Positions 27,573-35,872 of a DNA stretch of 64,000 bases are shown one piece after another. This stretch comes from JAQWBS01 sp047975765 (lineage in GTDB: Bacteria > Pseudomonadota > Alphaproteobacteria > RF32 > CAG-239): positions 1 to 64,000 of the forward strand of contig JBKEEF010000004.1 of NCBI GenBank assembly GCA_047975765.1, in the 5' to 3' direction. The position numbers were made by a program, and so were the translations under genes. A model generated the notes under the pieces. It saw nothing but the letters and a program-made list of their open reading frames with translations, had not been told where the DNA came from and did no database searches. Positions within the stretch are counted from its first letter, which is position 1. Each line of letters opens with the position of its first letter.

Positions 27573-28196
27573 TTAATTAACACATTTTCCACCGGCATCA
27601 CCAGTTATTCCTTTGCTAGCATCTGTAGCTGTAATGCATCTGACGCAATTTAATTTCCAGCCATTTGGTGCTGCGTAATCTGCAGAGGTTAGCAACGATC
27701 TGCCTGAAGCATAACATTTTTGGTAAGAGCCAGTGTATATTTTAACAGCAGCAGGGCAGTCATTCTTAGTTCTAGTATCACCATTTGTTCCTGAAATATA
27801 TTTACTTCCTTTCCACTCAGAACCCAGAGTTCTACAATCACCTAGTCTTATACATTTATAAGTGCAACTGTCATATTCAGCACATTCTGTATAGTCTTCA
27901 GGGAAAACTTCTGTATTATTTGAAACACAAGTACATTTTGAATATTTATCACCACCTAAAGTGTTTTTAGATGATGGGCAATTTATTGAATCATATTTGT
28001 AAATGTTTGCATCGCATATTTCTCCGCAGAAAAACTTTGTTTCATCTGTTGGGCAAGCAACTTTATTTTTGCCTGCACAAGCTGCTGCAGTATTCGTATA
28101 TCCAAGTGTTGAACAGCTTGGTGCTGTTTGTGCATTTGCATTGCCCACTGAAAAAGCCAAGAATGCAAAAGCTGTAAGGGTAATTATTTTTTTCAT
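27573..28196 (-). CDS. Secreted cysteine-rich protein
   Basis: A 207-residue protein with a signal peptide (residues 1-22, cleaved after ANA or NAQ) and about 18 Cys. CSTLGYTNTAAACAGKNKVA then CPTDETKFFC matches CSELGF...CPFDTTKEFC in the neighbour at 28230-29488, and CDANIYKYDSINCPSSKN resembles CDINKYKFHIGNCSADML there. It is thus a paralogue built from the same disulfide-rich modules, probably periplasmic or surface exposed. GGAGAG precedes the ATG. It lies 33 bp after the neighbour. The function is unknown. Confidence 0.75.
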   Translation of the reverse strand: MKKIITLTAFAFLAFSVGNANAQTAPSCSTLGYTNTAAACAGKNKVACPTDETKFFCGEICDANIYKYDSINCPSSKNTLGGDKYSKCTCVSNNTEVFPEDYTECAEYDSCTYKCIRLGDCRTLGSEWKGSKYISGTNGDTRTKNDCPAAVKIYTGSYQKCYASGRSLLTSADYAAPNGWKLNCVRCITATDASKGITGDAGGKCVN

Positions 28197-28229
28197 TTTA
28201 TCTCTCCAAACTTTTTATTAAAATTACTG

Positions 28230-29488
28230 TTAGTCGCCATTACATTCAAGACAGCAGCGGTGCCATGAGTCAACATCACAAGCTCCTGTTCCTTCTCCAA
28301 CAGCTCCATTATGATAGCATTGATTTCCTAATTCGTTGTATCTTGCATGACATTGTTGACCAGTTTGATATGCACTGAATTCTGAACATGAACGATTTTT
28401 ATAGTATCCATATTCATTTGAACAAGATGATTTTGTGGTGTTTGATGGTGTATAACAACTTGTGTAACATGTTTTTCCATAATAAGACACGGAAGTACAT
28501 GTTTGTCCGCTTGGAATTGAACTTTGATATCCACCGAGAGCACAGGTTACAGTTACACAATCTTTGTAACATGATTTTCCTTCATAAAAAACTCCATTAC
28601 AGATCTTTCCACTTGGAACACTATCTACATATCCGCCATCTTCACAAGTTATCTCTTTCTTATCTGCTAAACAAAATTCTTTTGTTGTATCAAAAGGACA
28701 TTTGATAGAAGAATGACCTGAAAATTCATGTTGAATCCAAGTTCTGAACACGTAGGAATGATAACACAGGTTTTTGTTCCGGCTGTTGAATGTTTTCTCT
28801 TGTTAACATCAAGGAAATATTTCAAATCTCCATTTGCCCAATATGTATTCAAATCTACAGTTCCAGAAGGACAAGTTGGCTCTTCACAACTCGTATATTT
28901 TGTTCCAGAACTATCTGTACAAGATTGTGAACCAGTAGCTCCTTTGCCTGTTGAACATTTTTTATAGATTGACGGGTCACAAACGCATTCTTTATATTTT
29001 CCGTCACAAGATTCACCAGAACCAATCATTCCTGCTGGACAGGTTTTGAATGTGTCTGGACATTTACATTCAGGATAGTGCGTGTTGTTACAATTTGTAG
29101 AACCAGCTAAAATCTTAGGGCTTTCACAATTGTCCTTTGTGTATGGGAATTTTGTTTCATTACAACCACATTCAGTATATTGTGTGTTATTACAAATTTC
29201 ACCACCCAGCATGTCAGCTGAGCAGTTTCCAATATGAAATTTATATTTGTTTATATCGCATCGACAACTTCTCCAATAGTTTCCATTAGGACATTTGTCA
29301 TAGAGTGTTCGATTGAGTGTGCAGTCAGAACTTCTGATGGTGTAACAAGGTTTTTGATTAGGGTCACCATAAGCATCGTCTTTCTTTTCAATGAAATGGA
29401 CAGCTGCATTTGCGTGGCTCATGGTAACAGCACATAATATCATAACTGCTAATGTGAGCATAATTCCTTTATAATTTTTCATTTGCAT
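28230..29488 (-). pseudogene. Secreted cysteine-rich repeat protein interrupted by a one-base frameshift
   Basis: Reading from ATG 29488 (ribosome site GGAGG five bases upstream): a signal peptide ending SHANA, then repeated Cys modules of the form C-x-C-(N/D)...(Y)xEC (TQYTECGCN, THYPECKCP, KYKECVCD), to about residue 250. The frame then runs out of pattern just after TCSELGF. The minus-one frame continues with FSGHSSIKCPFDTTKEFC and several GGY.xSxPSGxxC repeats to the stop at 28230. The switch point is a four-base T run (28721-28724, minus strand); adding one T would restore a 419-residue protein. There is no classical slippery heptamer, so decay, phase variation or a sequence error are the options. 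Confidence 0.75.
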
Positions 29489-29756
29489 AACAGCCTCCTA
29501 CATAAATATATTCTTATCTTAATTTTGAGGTATGGAGCCACTTTTAACAACCCTATCTTTCGTTATGGAGAAATTTTCCATAAAAAAGCGAGGTTTAATT
29601 ATTTATTTATAAAAAAAGTGCATTATAGTTATTGCTAAAGATAATCTCAGATATTATCTTTTAAATAGCTTGATAAAAAGCTTGTAAAAGTTTTTAGATT
29701 TGCTAAAACTTATGTTTAGTTTAAATTTTGATTGTTAGATATAAAGGTTGTTATTG

Positions 29757-30794
29757 ATGTCTTCAAATGAAAAACGTGCGAATAAAAAACGTTTGATAAA
29801 AAAACTTATTTCTTGGGCAAGTTGGTTTTTCTTTGCTCTTGCTGCATATATGATTTATCGTCAGCTCTCTAAATATCATTTGGAAGATATTAAAAATGCT
29901 TTGATGAGTATCCCAACACATAATTTGATTTTTGCATGTCTTGCTTCTTTCTTTGGTTATGTGGCGTTATCTCTTTATGATTTTTTAGCAATAACTTATA
30001 TCAAAAGAAAACTAGAAGCTTGGAAGTGGATTTTAGCTGGATTTGTTGGTTTTTCAATCAGCAATAATGCTGGACATGCTATTATATCTGGTGGCTCTGT
30101 TCGTTATCGTTTTTACACACGTTGGAAATTTCAAGGAACAGAAATTATCAGAATGGTAACTTTTTCAGGATTCACATATCTTTGGGCTTGCTTCTTTTTG
30201 ATTATTTTAGGTTACCTTCTTACGCCTGATCATGCTTTTGGTGATGGTTCAGTTTCAAGAATGACAACCACTGTTACAGCACTTGTTGCTGCTATTGGTC
30301 TTGTCCTCTATTTCTCTGCTGTTATCTTTTATAAGAAACCCATTTTTATTAAGGGTGTGGAATTTACCATGCCAAGTTTGAAAATGGCTTTGGCGCAGGT
30401 CTTTATTGGTGGTGCAGATATTTTATTAGCTTCGTTAGTGCTTTATTTTGTGTTGACACCATTTGTAGAAATTCCATTCCAAACTTTTATAGGTGTTTAT
30501 TTAATTGCACAGGTTCTCGGTGTATTTAGCCAAGTTCCGGGTGGATTAGGGATTTTTGAAAGTTTATTCTTATATATCATTCCAGGTGACCACAATCAAG
30601 CAGTTCTGTTTGGTGCATTGATTGCTTATAGAATTATCTATTATCTCTTGCCGCTTGTGGTTTCTGCTATTTTGGTTATTTTATATGAAAGACATTTGTC
30701 TAGTTTGAAAGCAAAATTGCTTGTCAAGAAAAATGAAATTCTTGAGAAAATCAAAGATAAAGATATTAAATTCCGTAAGAAAAATAAAGCTTAA
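29757..30794 (+). CDS. Flippase-like membrane protein of the YbhN / lysylphosphatidylglycerol synthase TM family
   Basis: A 345-residue protein with about eight membrane helices. ISNNAGHAIISGGSVRYRFY and QVPGGLGIFESLFLY are the characteristic motifs of the UPF0104/YbhN family (the MprF flippase fold). It may move a lipid or lipid-linked molecule across the inner membrane. ATG 29757 with AAAGG upstream is preferred over TTG 29748. Its stop codon overlaps the lexA stop by three bases on the opposite strand. Confidence 0.85.
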   Translation: MSSNEKRANKKRLIKKLISWASWFFFALAAYMIYRQLSKYHLEDIKNALMSIPTHNLIFACLASFFGYVALSLYDFLAITYIKRKLEAWKWILAGFVGFSISNNAGHAIISGGSVRYRFYTRWKFQGTEIIRMVTFSGFTYLWACFFLIILGYLLTPDHAFGDGSVSRMTTTVTALVAAIGLVLYFSAVIFYKKPIFIKGVEFTMPSLKMALAQVFIGGADILLASLVLYFVLTPFVEIPFQTFIGVYLIAQVLGVFSQVPGGLGIFESLFLYIIPGDHNQAVLFGALIAYRIIYYLLPLVVSAILVILYERHLSSLKAKLLVKKNEILEKIKDKDIKFRKKNKA

Positions 30795-31447
30795 TTATAT
30801 TTTCTCAGAAGACCAGAAAGAACACCTTGAATTTTCACTCTTGATGAGTGAAAGTGTCTTGTTTCATAATCTTTATTTTGTGGAATAAGATAAACTTCGT
30901 CACCTTCTTGTTTGAATATTTTGAGGGTTGCTTCACTATCGTCAACTAGTGCAACAACTGTTTCACCATTGCGCGCTACTTGTGCTTTTTTAATAATAAC
31001 CGTATCGCCATCCAAAATTCCACCCTCAATCATTGAATCTCCTTCAATGTTGAGCGCGTAATATAAGCCGTGGGTTACCATTTCAAAAGGAACAGAAACA
31101 ACTTCATTATCATCAGCAATCGCTTCAATAGGTGTTCCTGCTGCAATTTTACCATAAAGAGGAATTTGAGCAGCAGCATTTTGAAGTGCTTCATCTCTTT
31201 TCTTTTCTTCTTCAATGATGGCAGAAGGTTTAAGTTTTGGAAGACGAACAATTTCCAAAGCACGAGCTCGATGAGGGAGCTTTTTTATGAAATTTCTTTC
31301 AATTAAAGCTTCTAATAGCGAGTGAACACCAGATTTTGATTTTAGTCCGACAGCATCTTTCATTTCTTCAAAAGAAGGGCAACAACCGTTTTCTTTCAGA
31401 GATTTATTGATGAAGAGGAGTAGATTATATTGACGTGGTGTTAACAT
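30791..31447 (-). CDS. lexA: SOS repressor LexA
   Basis: A 218-residue protein. The winged helix-turn-helix DNA-binding domain occupies residues 1-65 (MLTPRQYNLLLFI onward), a linker follows, and the S24 self-cleavage domain has the scissile Ala103-Gly104 bond (GKIAAGTP), Ser138 (GDSMIEGG) and Lys176 (ATLKIFK). RecA filaments trigger cleavage and derepress SOS genes. A GTTC-N7-GTTC box at 31481-31495, 34 bp upstream of the start, indicates autoregulation; umuDC in this window has the same box. Confidence 0.96.
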   Translation of the reverse strand: MLTPRQYNLLLFINKSLKENGCCPSFEEMKDAVGLKSKSGVHSLLEALIERNFIKKLPHRARALEIVRLPKLKPSAIIEEEKKRDEALQNAAAQIPLYGKIAAGTPIEAIADDNEVVSVPFEMVTHGLYYALNIEGDSMIEGGILDGDTVIIKKAQVARNGETVVALVDDSEATLKIFKQEGDEVYLIPQNKDYETRHFHSSRVKIQGVLSGLLRKYN

Positions 31448-31480
31448 GATTTGTTCCTTGAAAATTTATTCTCTCTAAAT

Positions 31481-31495
31481 GTTCTACTTTAGTTC
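31481..31495 (-). promoter_or_regulatory. LexA box upstream of lexA
   Basis: GTTCTACTTTAGTTC, an exact GTTC-N7-GTTC repeat, 34 bp before the lexA start. It lies in the shared region with lysS, which it may also touch. Confidence 0.85.
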
Positions 31496-31614
31496 TTTTG
31501 AAAAGTCAAACTGATTTTGCAGTTTTCTAAAATAGCGGTTGAAAAATAAAAAGGATAGAAGTATATTTGAGACGAATTTTAAATATGTTATCAGAAATGA
31601 TTGGAAGAAAGATT

Positions 31615-33105
31615 ATGACAACAGAAACAACAGCTAAAGAAAGTAATAACGTTCATAGAGACTCCCGCATCGTAAAGCTTAAAGCGTTGCAAGAAAAAGG
31701 CTATAACCCTTATCCTTATTGTTTTAAACCAAATGCTTTTGCAAATGACTTGCAAGAAAAATATAAAGATTTGGAAGCTGGAACAGATACTGAGGACAGA
31801 TATGTTATTGCTGGACGTGCCATGGCTGTTCGTAATAGTGGAATGTTCATTGATTTAAAGGATGAAAGCGGAAAAATTCAAGTTTTTTGTCATAAGAATC
31901 ACTTGTCAGAAGAAAATTTTGAACTTCTTAAAAATCTTGATTTTGGTGACATTGTTGGTGTTATGGGATATATCAGAAGAACCCCACGAGGAGAACTTTC
32001 TTTGGCGGCAGAAAAACTTGATATTATCTCTAAGGCTCTTTTGCCTCTTCCTGAAAAATTTCATGGGTTGACAGATATGGAAGCAAGATATCGCCAACGT
32101 TATGTTGACTTTATCGTGAATGATGATGCAAAAGATATCTTCAAAAAAAGATGTCAGGTTGTTTCTGCAGTTCGTAGATATCTTGATAAAAGCGGTTTTT
32201 TGGAAGTTGAAACACCAATGTTACACCCGATTATGGGTGGAGCGAATGCAAAGCCTTTTGTAACACATCATAATTCTTTAGATATGGATTTATTTTTGAG
32301 AATTGCACCAGAATTATATTTGAAAAAATTAGTGGTTGGTGGTTTCGATCGTGTTTTTGAAATTGGTAGAAATTTCAGAAATGAAGGTGTTGATAAAACT
32401 CATAATCCAGAATTTACTGGGATGGAGCTTTATCAAGCTTATGCTGACTATAATGATATGGCAGATTTGATTTCAAACATATTTTCTTCTGTTGTGGAAA
32501 CTGTTCTGGGAACAAACACTTTTGAAGTTCAAGGACAAACCATTGATGCATCAAAACCATTTGTTAGAAAATCCATTATTGATTTAATTAAAGAATATGC
32601 AGGTATTGATTTGCTTGAAGCTGAAGATTTAGAAACAGCTAAAAAAATGGCAAAAACTGTCGGTGTAGATGCTGATGAATGCATCTCTTGGGGTAAGGTT
32701 GTTCAAGAAGTGTTTGATGAAAAAGTTGAAGCACATCTTATTCAACCAACTTTAGTGATGGATATGCCTAGAGATATCTCACCTCTTGCAAAAACGCATA
32801 GGAACAATCCACGTTTGGTTGAACACTGGGATGCTTATGTTGGTGGTATGGAACTTGGTTGTGCTTATTCAGAACTTTCAAATCCATTAGAGCAAAGAGA
32901 AAGATTTGAAGCTCAAGGTGTCGATCGTGAGGCAGGAGATGATGAAGCTCAGATGCTTGATGAAGATTTCTTAACGGCTTTGGAAATTGGAATTCCTCCA
33001 ACCGGTGGTATGGGAATTGGGATGGATAGACTTGCTATTTTGTTAAGTGGTGCAGACACTATTCGTGATGTTATTGCTTTCCCAACACTTCGTAAAAGAG
33101 ATTAA
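31615..33105 (+). CDS. lysS: Lysyl-tRNA synthetase, class II
   Basis: A 496-residue enzyme from ATG 31615 (MTTETTAKESNN). The OB-fold anticodon-binding domain (YVIAGRAMAVRNSGMFIDLK) is followed by class II motifs: motif 2 FEIGRNFRNEGVDKTHNPEF and motif 3 GGMGIGMDRLAILL. GMELGCAYSELSNP is the lysine-specific region. Alternative in-frame starts are ATG 31585, ATG 31597 and TTG 31567; 31615 has GGAAG at 7-nt spacing and fits family length best. Confidence 0.95.
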   Translation: MTTETTAKESNNVHRDSRIVKLKALQEKGYNPYPYCFKPNAFANDLQEKYKDLEAGTDTEDRYVIAGRAMAVRNSGMFIDLKDESGKIQVFCHKNHLSEENFELLKNLDFGDIVGVMGYIRRTPRGELSLAAEKLDIISKALLPLPEKFHGLTDMEARYRQRYVDFIVNDDAKDIFKKRCQVVSAVRRYLDKSGFLEVETPMLHPIMGGANAKPFVTHHNSLDMDLFLRIAPELYLKKLVVGGFDRVFEIGRNFRNEGVDKTHNPEFTGMELYQAYADYNDMADLISNIFSSVVETVLGTNTFEVQGQTIDASKPFVRKSIIDLIKEYAGIDLLEAEDLETAKKMAKTVGVDADECISWGKVVQEVFDEKVEAHLIQPTLVMDMPRDISPLAKTHRNNPRLVEHWDAYVGGMELGCAYSELSNPLEQRERFEAQGVDREAGDDEAQMLDEDFLTALEIGIPPTGGMGIGMDRLAILLSGADTIRDVIAFPTLRKRD

Positions 33106-33138
33106 TTCAATTTGTACTAAAACATTAAGTGAGCTGAG

Positions 33139-34263
33139 ATGATAGCGAGAATTTTAAGAGAGCTTTTGATTTTTACCAAGCATATAGTAATTTTTGCTTT
33201 CTTCTTGGCTCTTACTTTTGTTATTTTAGAATATGTGAAGGCTTTTGAGCGAGGTGATAAATTCAAAATGGCGGAAGTCGTTATTGAATTACCTGGTGAA
33301 GAGCAAAGTCAAGAATATCAAAATCTGAATGCTTTTGAAAGTTTTATAGACGACTCTCAAATGTTTTTAGGTGAAAAAGATGTACCTGATGTTATAACTC
33401 TAAGTGAAGAACCAGAAATAATTTCAGAAAAAGAAGACCAAGCAGAATATGATCTTTATGAGGAAGAGCTCCCTCATGATATCGTTTTAGATGTCCTTCC
33501 TGTTGAAAAACAGGAAGTTCTTTCAAGTAAAGATGGAAAAGATATCAAAGATATTGCTATTCAAGTGGTGAAAAAACCTTCACATTTTGAAGATGCTCCT
33601 GTTATTGCAATTGTCATTGATGATATGGGGATTAGCAAGAGAAGAACTAAAGACATCAATCAACTCAACTTCCCAATTACATCTTCTTTTTTAACTTATG
33701 GAACTGCATTGGATTCACAAGTGGAAGATTCAATTAAAGCTGGACATGAAGTGATTGCCCATATTCCAATGGAAGCTAGTAAAAATATTGACACAGCACC
33801 AGATGTTTTGAAGGTGGCAATGTCTGATGATGAAGTTATAAAATCGTTTAACGCTATGCTTAATAAGTTTCATGGAATAAAGGGTATAAATAATCACATG
33901 GGAAGCAAGTTCACTGAAAGTGAAACAAAAATGGAAATAGTGATGAAAATTTTGAAAGAAAGAGACTTATTCTTTCTTGATTCTCGCACTTCCAATAAAT
34001 CTGTTGGAAAGACAGTCGCTAATAAATTTGATGTGAAATATGTGAACCGTAATATTTTCTTAGACAATGTAAATGAATATAATTATATCATGGGGCAATT
34101 GGAAGCAAGTGAGAAGGTCGCGCGTAAAAAAGGCTATGCTATTGCAATTGGTCACCCTAAGTCTCAAACGTATCTTGCACTTAAAGATTGGTTGCCTAAA
34201 GCTTCTCAAAAAGGCTTTAAATTGGTTCATTTGAGTGAAATTGTTGACGTTTTGAATAAATAA
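33139..34263 (+). CDS. Divergent polysaccharide deacetylase family protein (DUF610/YibQ-like)
   Basis: A 374-residue protein. One N-terminal membrane helix (about 12-33), an acidic low-complexity linker, then the deacetylase-like domain from about 155: APVIAIVIDDMGISKRRTKD, EVIAHIPMEA, GINNHMGSKF, FFLDSRTS and AIAIGHPKSQT. This matches the divergent polysaccharide deacetylase family with a NodB-like barrel. It is probably periplasmic and anchored; the substrate is unknown. It starts 33 bp after lysS. Confidence 0.85.
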   Translation: MIARILRELLIFTKHIVIFAFFLALTFVILEYVKAFERGDKFKMAEVVIELPGEEQSQEYQNLNAFESFIDDSQMFLGEKDVPDVITLSEEPEIISEKEDQAEYDLYEEELPHDIVLDVLPVEKQEVLSSKDGKDIKDIAIQVVKKPSHFEDAPVIAIVIDDMGISKRRTKDINQLNFPITSSFLTYGTALDSQVEDSIKAGHEVIAHIPMEASKNIDTAPDVLKVAMSDDEVIKSFNAMLNKFHGIKGINNHMGSKFTESETKMEIVMKILKERDLFFLDSRTSNKSVGKTVANKFDVKYVNRNIFLDNVNEYNYIMGQLEASEKVARKKGYAIAIGHPKSQTYLALKDWLPKASQKGFKLVHLSEIVDVLNK

Positions 34264-34295
34264 TAAAAAATTCTGAAAAATCTTCAAAAAAATGC

Positions 34296-34324
34296 TTGAC
34301 CTCTCGATTTTTTGCCTGTATACA
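34296..34324 (+). promoter_or_regulatory. Sigma-70 promoter of tRNA-Glu
   Basis: TTGACC (34296-34301), 17-bp spacer, TATACA (34319-34324), placing transcription start about 30 bp before the mature tRNA. Confidence 0.8.
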
Positions 34325-34359
34325 CATCACGAGCAGAGAGAAAAGCCTTTGCAGATATT

Positions 34360-34435
34360 GGTCCCATCGTCTAGAGGCCTAGGACACGTCCCTTTCACGG
34401 ATGAGACACGAGTTCGAATCTCGTTGGGATCACCA
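34360..34435 (+). tRNA. tRNA-Glu (anticodon TTC)
   Basis: Full cloverleaf: acceptor GGTCCCA/TGGGATC with one G-U pair, anticodon stem CGTCC/GGATG with loop CTTTCAC (anticodon TTC at 34394-34396), T-stem ACGAG/CTCGT with loop TTCGAAT, discriminator A at 34432 and encoded CCA at 34433-34435. The sequence is close to the Escherichia coli tRNA-Glu from memory. Confidence 0.97.
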
Positions 34436-34442
34436 TTAAAAT

Positions 34443-34476
34443 AAAAATACGCCTTTATGGCGTTATTTTTATTTTA
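34443..34476 (+). terminator. Intrinsic terminator after tRNA-Glu
   Basis: ACGCC (34449-34453) pairs with GGCGT (34459-34463); flanking AAAAAT and ATTTTT extend the stem past a one-base bulge, followed by T-rich sequence. Confidence 0.75.
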
Positions 34477-34497
34477 AAAGTAATTTTAGTTTGATTA

Positions 34498-34674
34498 GAA
34501 CTCGAGGAAAGAGTTCGACTACCAGCGGGAGGCAGACGAAAGTATGCCGGTGAGACCGAGCGTTGGTCGCGAGGGCGAATGAGCGCCAGTAGCAACTCGA
34601 CTGAAAGGAGAGTAATCTCGTTGTCGTTGTGTAGCAACGAATGATTTATCCGGCACCCTTTTATGGGTGTTTTT
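34498..34674 (+). ncRNA. Candidate structured small RNA downstream of tRNA-Glu
   Basis: About 160 nt at roughly 54 percent GC by hand count, in an AT-rich genome, with no plausible protein. Helices seen: GAACTC/GAGTTC (34498-34503, 34511-34516); CTAC-CA-GCG with CGC-CA-GTAG (34519-34527, 34584-34592), a two-part helix with a symmetric internal loop; GGCA-G-AC / GT-A-TGCC capped by a GAAA tetraloop (34531-34548); GACC/GGTC (34554-34568); CAAC/GTTG (34593-34596, 34620-34623) enclosing GAGA/TCTC with a GTAA tetraloop; CGTTG/CAACG (34625-34639). CACCC/GGGTG plus TTTTT (34654-34674) is a terminator. I do not recognise a known RNA family. It could also be a dispersed repeat. Confidence 0.55.
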
Positions 34675-34692
34675 GTTATTGGAAGTTTAACA

Positions 34693-34718
34693 GGATTTGA
34701 ACTCGTGTCTCACGAGTT
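34693..34718 (-). repeat. Inverted copy of tRNA-Glu variable/T-arm sequence within a palindrome
   Basis: Bases 34693-34712 are the reverse complement of tRNA-Glu 34402-34421 at 18 of 20 positions. The segment is itself part of a perfect hairpin, AACTCGTG / CACGAGTT with loop TCT (34700-34718). Either a tRNA-derived remnant, such as from a past integration, or a hairpin with chance likeness. Confidence 0.5.
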
Positions 34719-34740
34719 TGAAATAGGATTAATAAGCAAA

Positions 34741-34766
34741 ATAGCCTCCTCATTTGAGAAGGCTAT
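34741..34766. terminator. Terminator hairpin after the frameshifted small gene
   Basis: ATAGCCTCCTCA (34741-34752) and TGAGAAGGCTAT (34755-34766), 12 pairs with one wobble and a 2-nt centre; T-rich flanks on both sides. It lies 17 bp beyond the stop of the minus-strand gene. Confidence 0.7.
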
Positions 34767-34782
34767 AAATTTTTTTGAAAGC

Positions 34783-35156
34783 TTATAGATTATTAAAAAT
34801 AAATTTTTTGGCTGTTGGGGCATCAAAAATATCATATGTTGTATTTTCCCAGACATAATAGTTATCAATTGGGATTGCATCTCCGCCGAAACGTTTTGCC
34901 AAAGCTTTTGCGGTGTCACGGTTGCCAATATATAGGCAAGGATGAATGTCTGTCTCATGAGAAACAAAAATTTTGGTTTTTTAACTCCAAGAATTGAACA
35001 GGAACTACTAATATAGCCAATTAAGAGTGCTGCTTCTTGCATGAGATCTAGCGGATTGCTCTTTTCTCTCAAATCTGGTCTTATCAGGAAAATGATGCTT
35101 TTTTCTTCATTCACTGATGAGAACAATCTTTCTAAAAGTTTAAATAAAGTTTCCAT
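34783..35156 (-). pseudogene. Hypothetical small protein broken by a one-base frameshift
   Basis: From ATG 35156 the frame reads METLFKLLERLFSSVNEEKS and on to ILGVKKPK, then loses protein character and would read straight through the terminator hairpin. The minus-one frame from the CCAAAATTTTTG run (34965-34976) continues IFVSHETDIHPCLYIGNRDT, then AKALAKRFGGDAIPIDNYYV and ends FDAPTAKKFIFNNL at the TAA 34783-34785, just before the terminator. One extra A in the run would restore a 124-residue protein. No known domain. The upstream leader has the ATTATTTAC form of the shared motif (35178-35186) and no ribosome site. Confidence 0.7.
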
Positions 35157-35200
35157 AAAATGATATTTTAGTAATTAGTAAATAATTTGATTTGAAATCT

Positions 35201-35228
35201 ACTATACATAGTTTTTTTTGCTTTGCAA
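35201..35228 (-). promoter_or_regulatory. Sigma-70-like promoter of the frameshifted small gene
   Basis: On the minus strand TTGCAA (35228-35223), 16-bp spacer, TATAGT (35206-35201). Transcription would start shortly before the TTCAAATCAAATTATTTAC leader. Confidence 0.6.
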
Positions 35229-35251
35229 TAAAATTCAATACGTTAAATGTA

Positions 35252-35276
35252 TAAAGCACCCTTTTGAGGTGCTTTA
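35252..35276 (-). terminator. Terminator after the gene at 35294
   Basis: TAAAGCACC (35252-35260) pairs with GGTGCTTTA (35268-35276), 9-bp stem, 7-nt loop. The T tract beyond it is weak. Confidence 0.55.
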
Positions 35277-35293
35277 TGAGATTTTTTAGGAAT

Positions 35294-35695
35294 TTATAAT
35301 CCGAGTTCTTTCAGAGAATAAACATAGAGAACATTTTCTATCTCTCTGAAAGGAGCGCATTCAATGATGGATTCATCTTGATTGTTCCAACTCGTACAAA
35401 GACCTCTTCCGCCAATTTTATGTCTGAGCCAAAAAGATTGACTGCTGACAACATAAAGGCTTTCATCGAGAGATTTGGTTTCAAGAATTTGATTGAACTC
35501 ATCTACAGATAGAAGGCGCTTTTCTGGATTGTTATTTTCCATTGCGCTATGCCAGTCAGTGCTTGTTTCAATTTCAATGGAACAGGCGAGATTTTTTTCA
35601 GCATCAAAGATAATAGCAATAGTGTGTTCATTTTCACGATTTTCACTGATGTAATATTTGCCATCTTTAAAATTTAGGAAATTTCCAATTTTCAT
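35294..35695 (-). CDS. Hypothetical soluble protein
   Basis: A 133-residue protein with an even alpha/beta composition, no signal and no membrane helix; C-terminus VLYVYSLKELGL. I recognise no family. No Shine-Dalgarno precedes ATG 35695; instead ATTATTAAT lies 18 nt upstream (35714-35722 on the plus strand as its complement), with TTTTTTTGTCT a further 29 bp away. Neighbours are other orphan small genes, so it looks accessory. Confidence 0.65.
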   Translation of the reverse strand: MKIGNFLNFKDGKYYISENRENEHTIAIIFDAEKNLACSIEIETSTDWHSAMENNNPEKRLLSVDEFNQILETKSLDESLYVVSSQSFWLRHKIGGRGLCTSWNNQDESIIECAPFREIENVLYVYSLKELGL

Positions 35696-35872
35696 AATGA
35701 TATTTTTTAAGAGATTAATAATTTGATTTGAAGTTTGACCATAACATGTTTAGACAAAAAAACAAGATACTTTTGTTGTTGGTTATAGAAAGTTAGGTTT
35801 TGATGTGTTATTATTTGATAATCTGGAATTTGGGATATTTTTTAGAAAACAATTCTTAAAAAGGTGTGTTCA

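Noticed and set aside
28700..28760. Programmed minus-one frameshift in the cysteine-rich gene
   Set aside because: The join GAATTTTCAGG does not fit X-XXY-YYZ and no pseudoknot is evident; decay or tract-length change is simpler.
34455..34637. 60-codon minus-strand frame over the candidate RNA
   Set aside because: It covers the hairpin-rich GC island and part of the tRNA terminator; the composition is Ser/Leu/Arg-rich junk typical of translated structured RNA.
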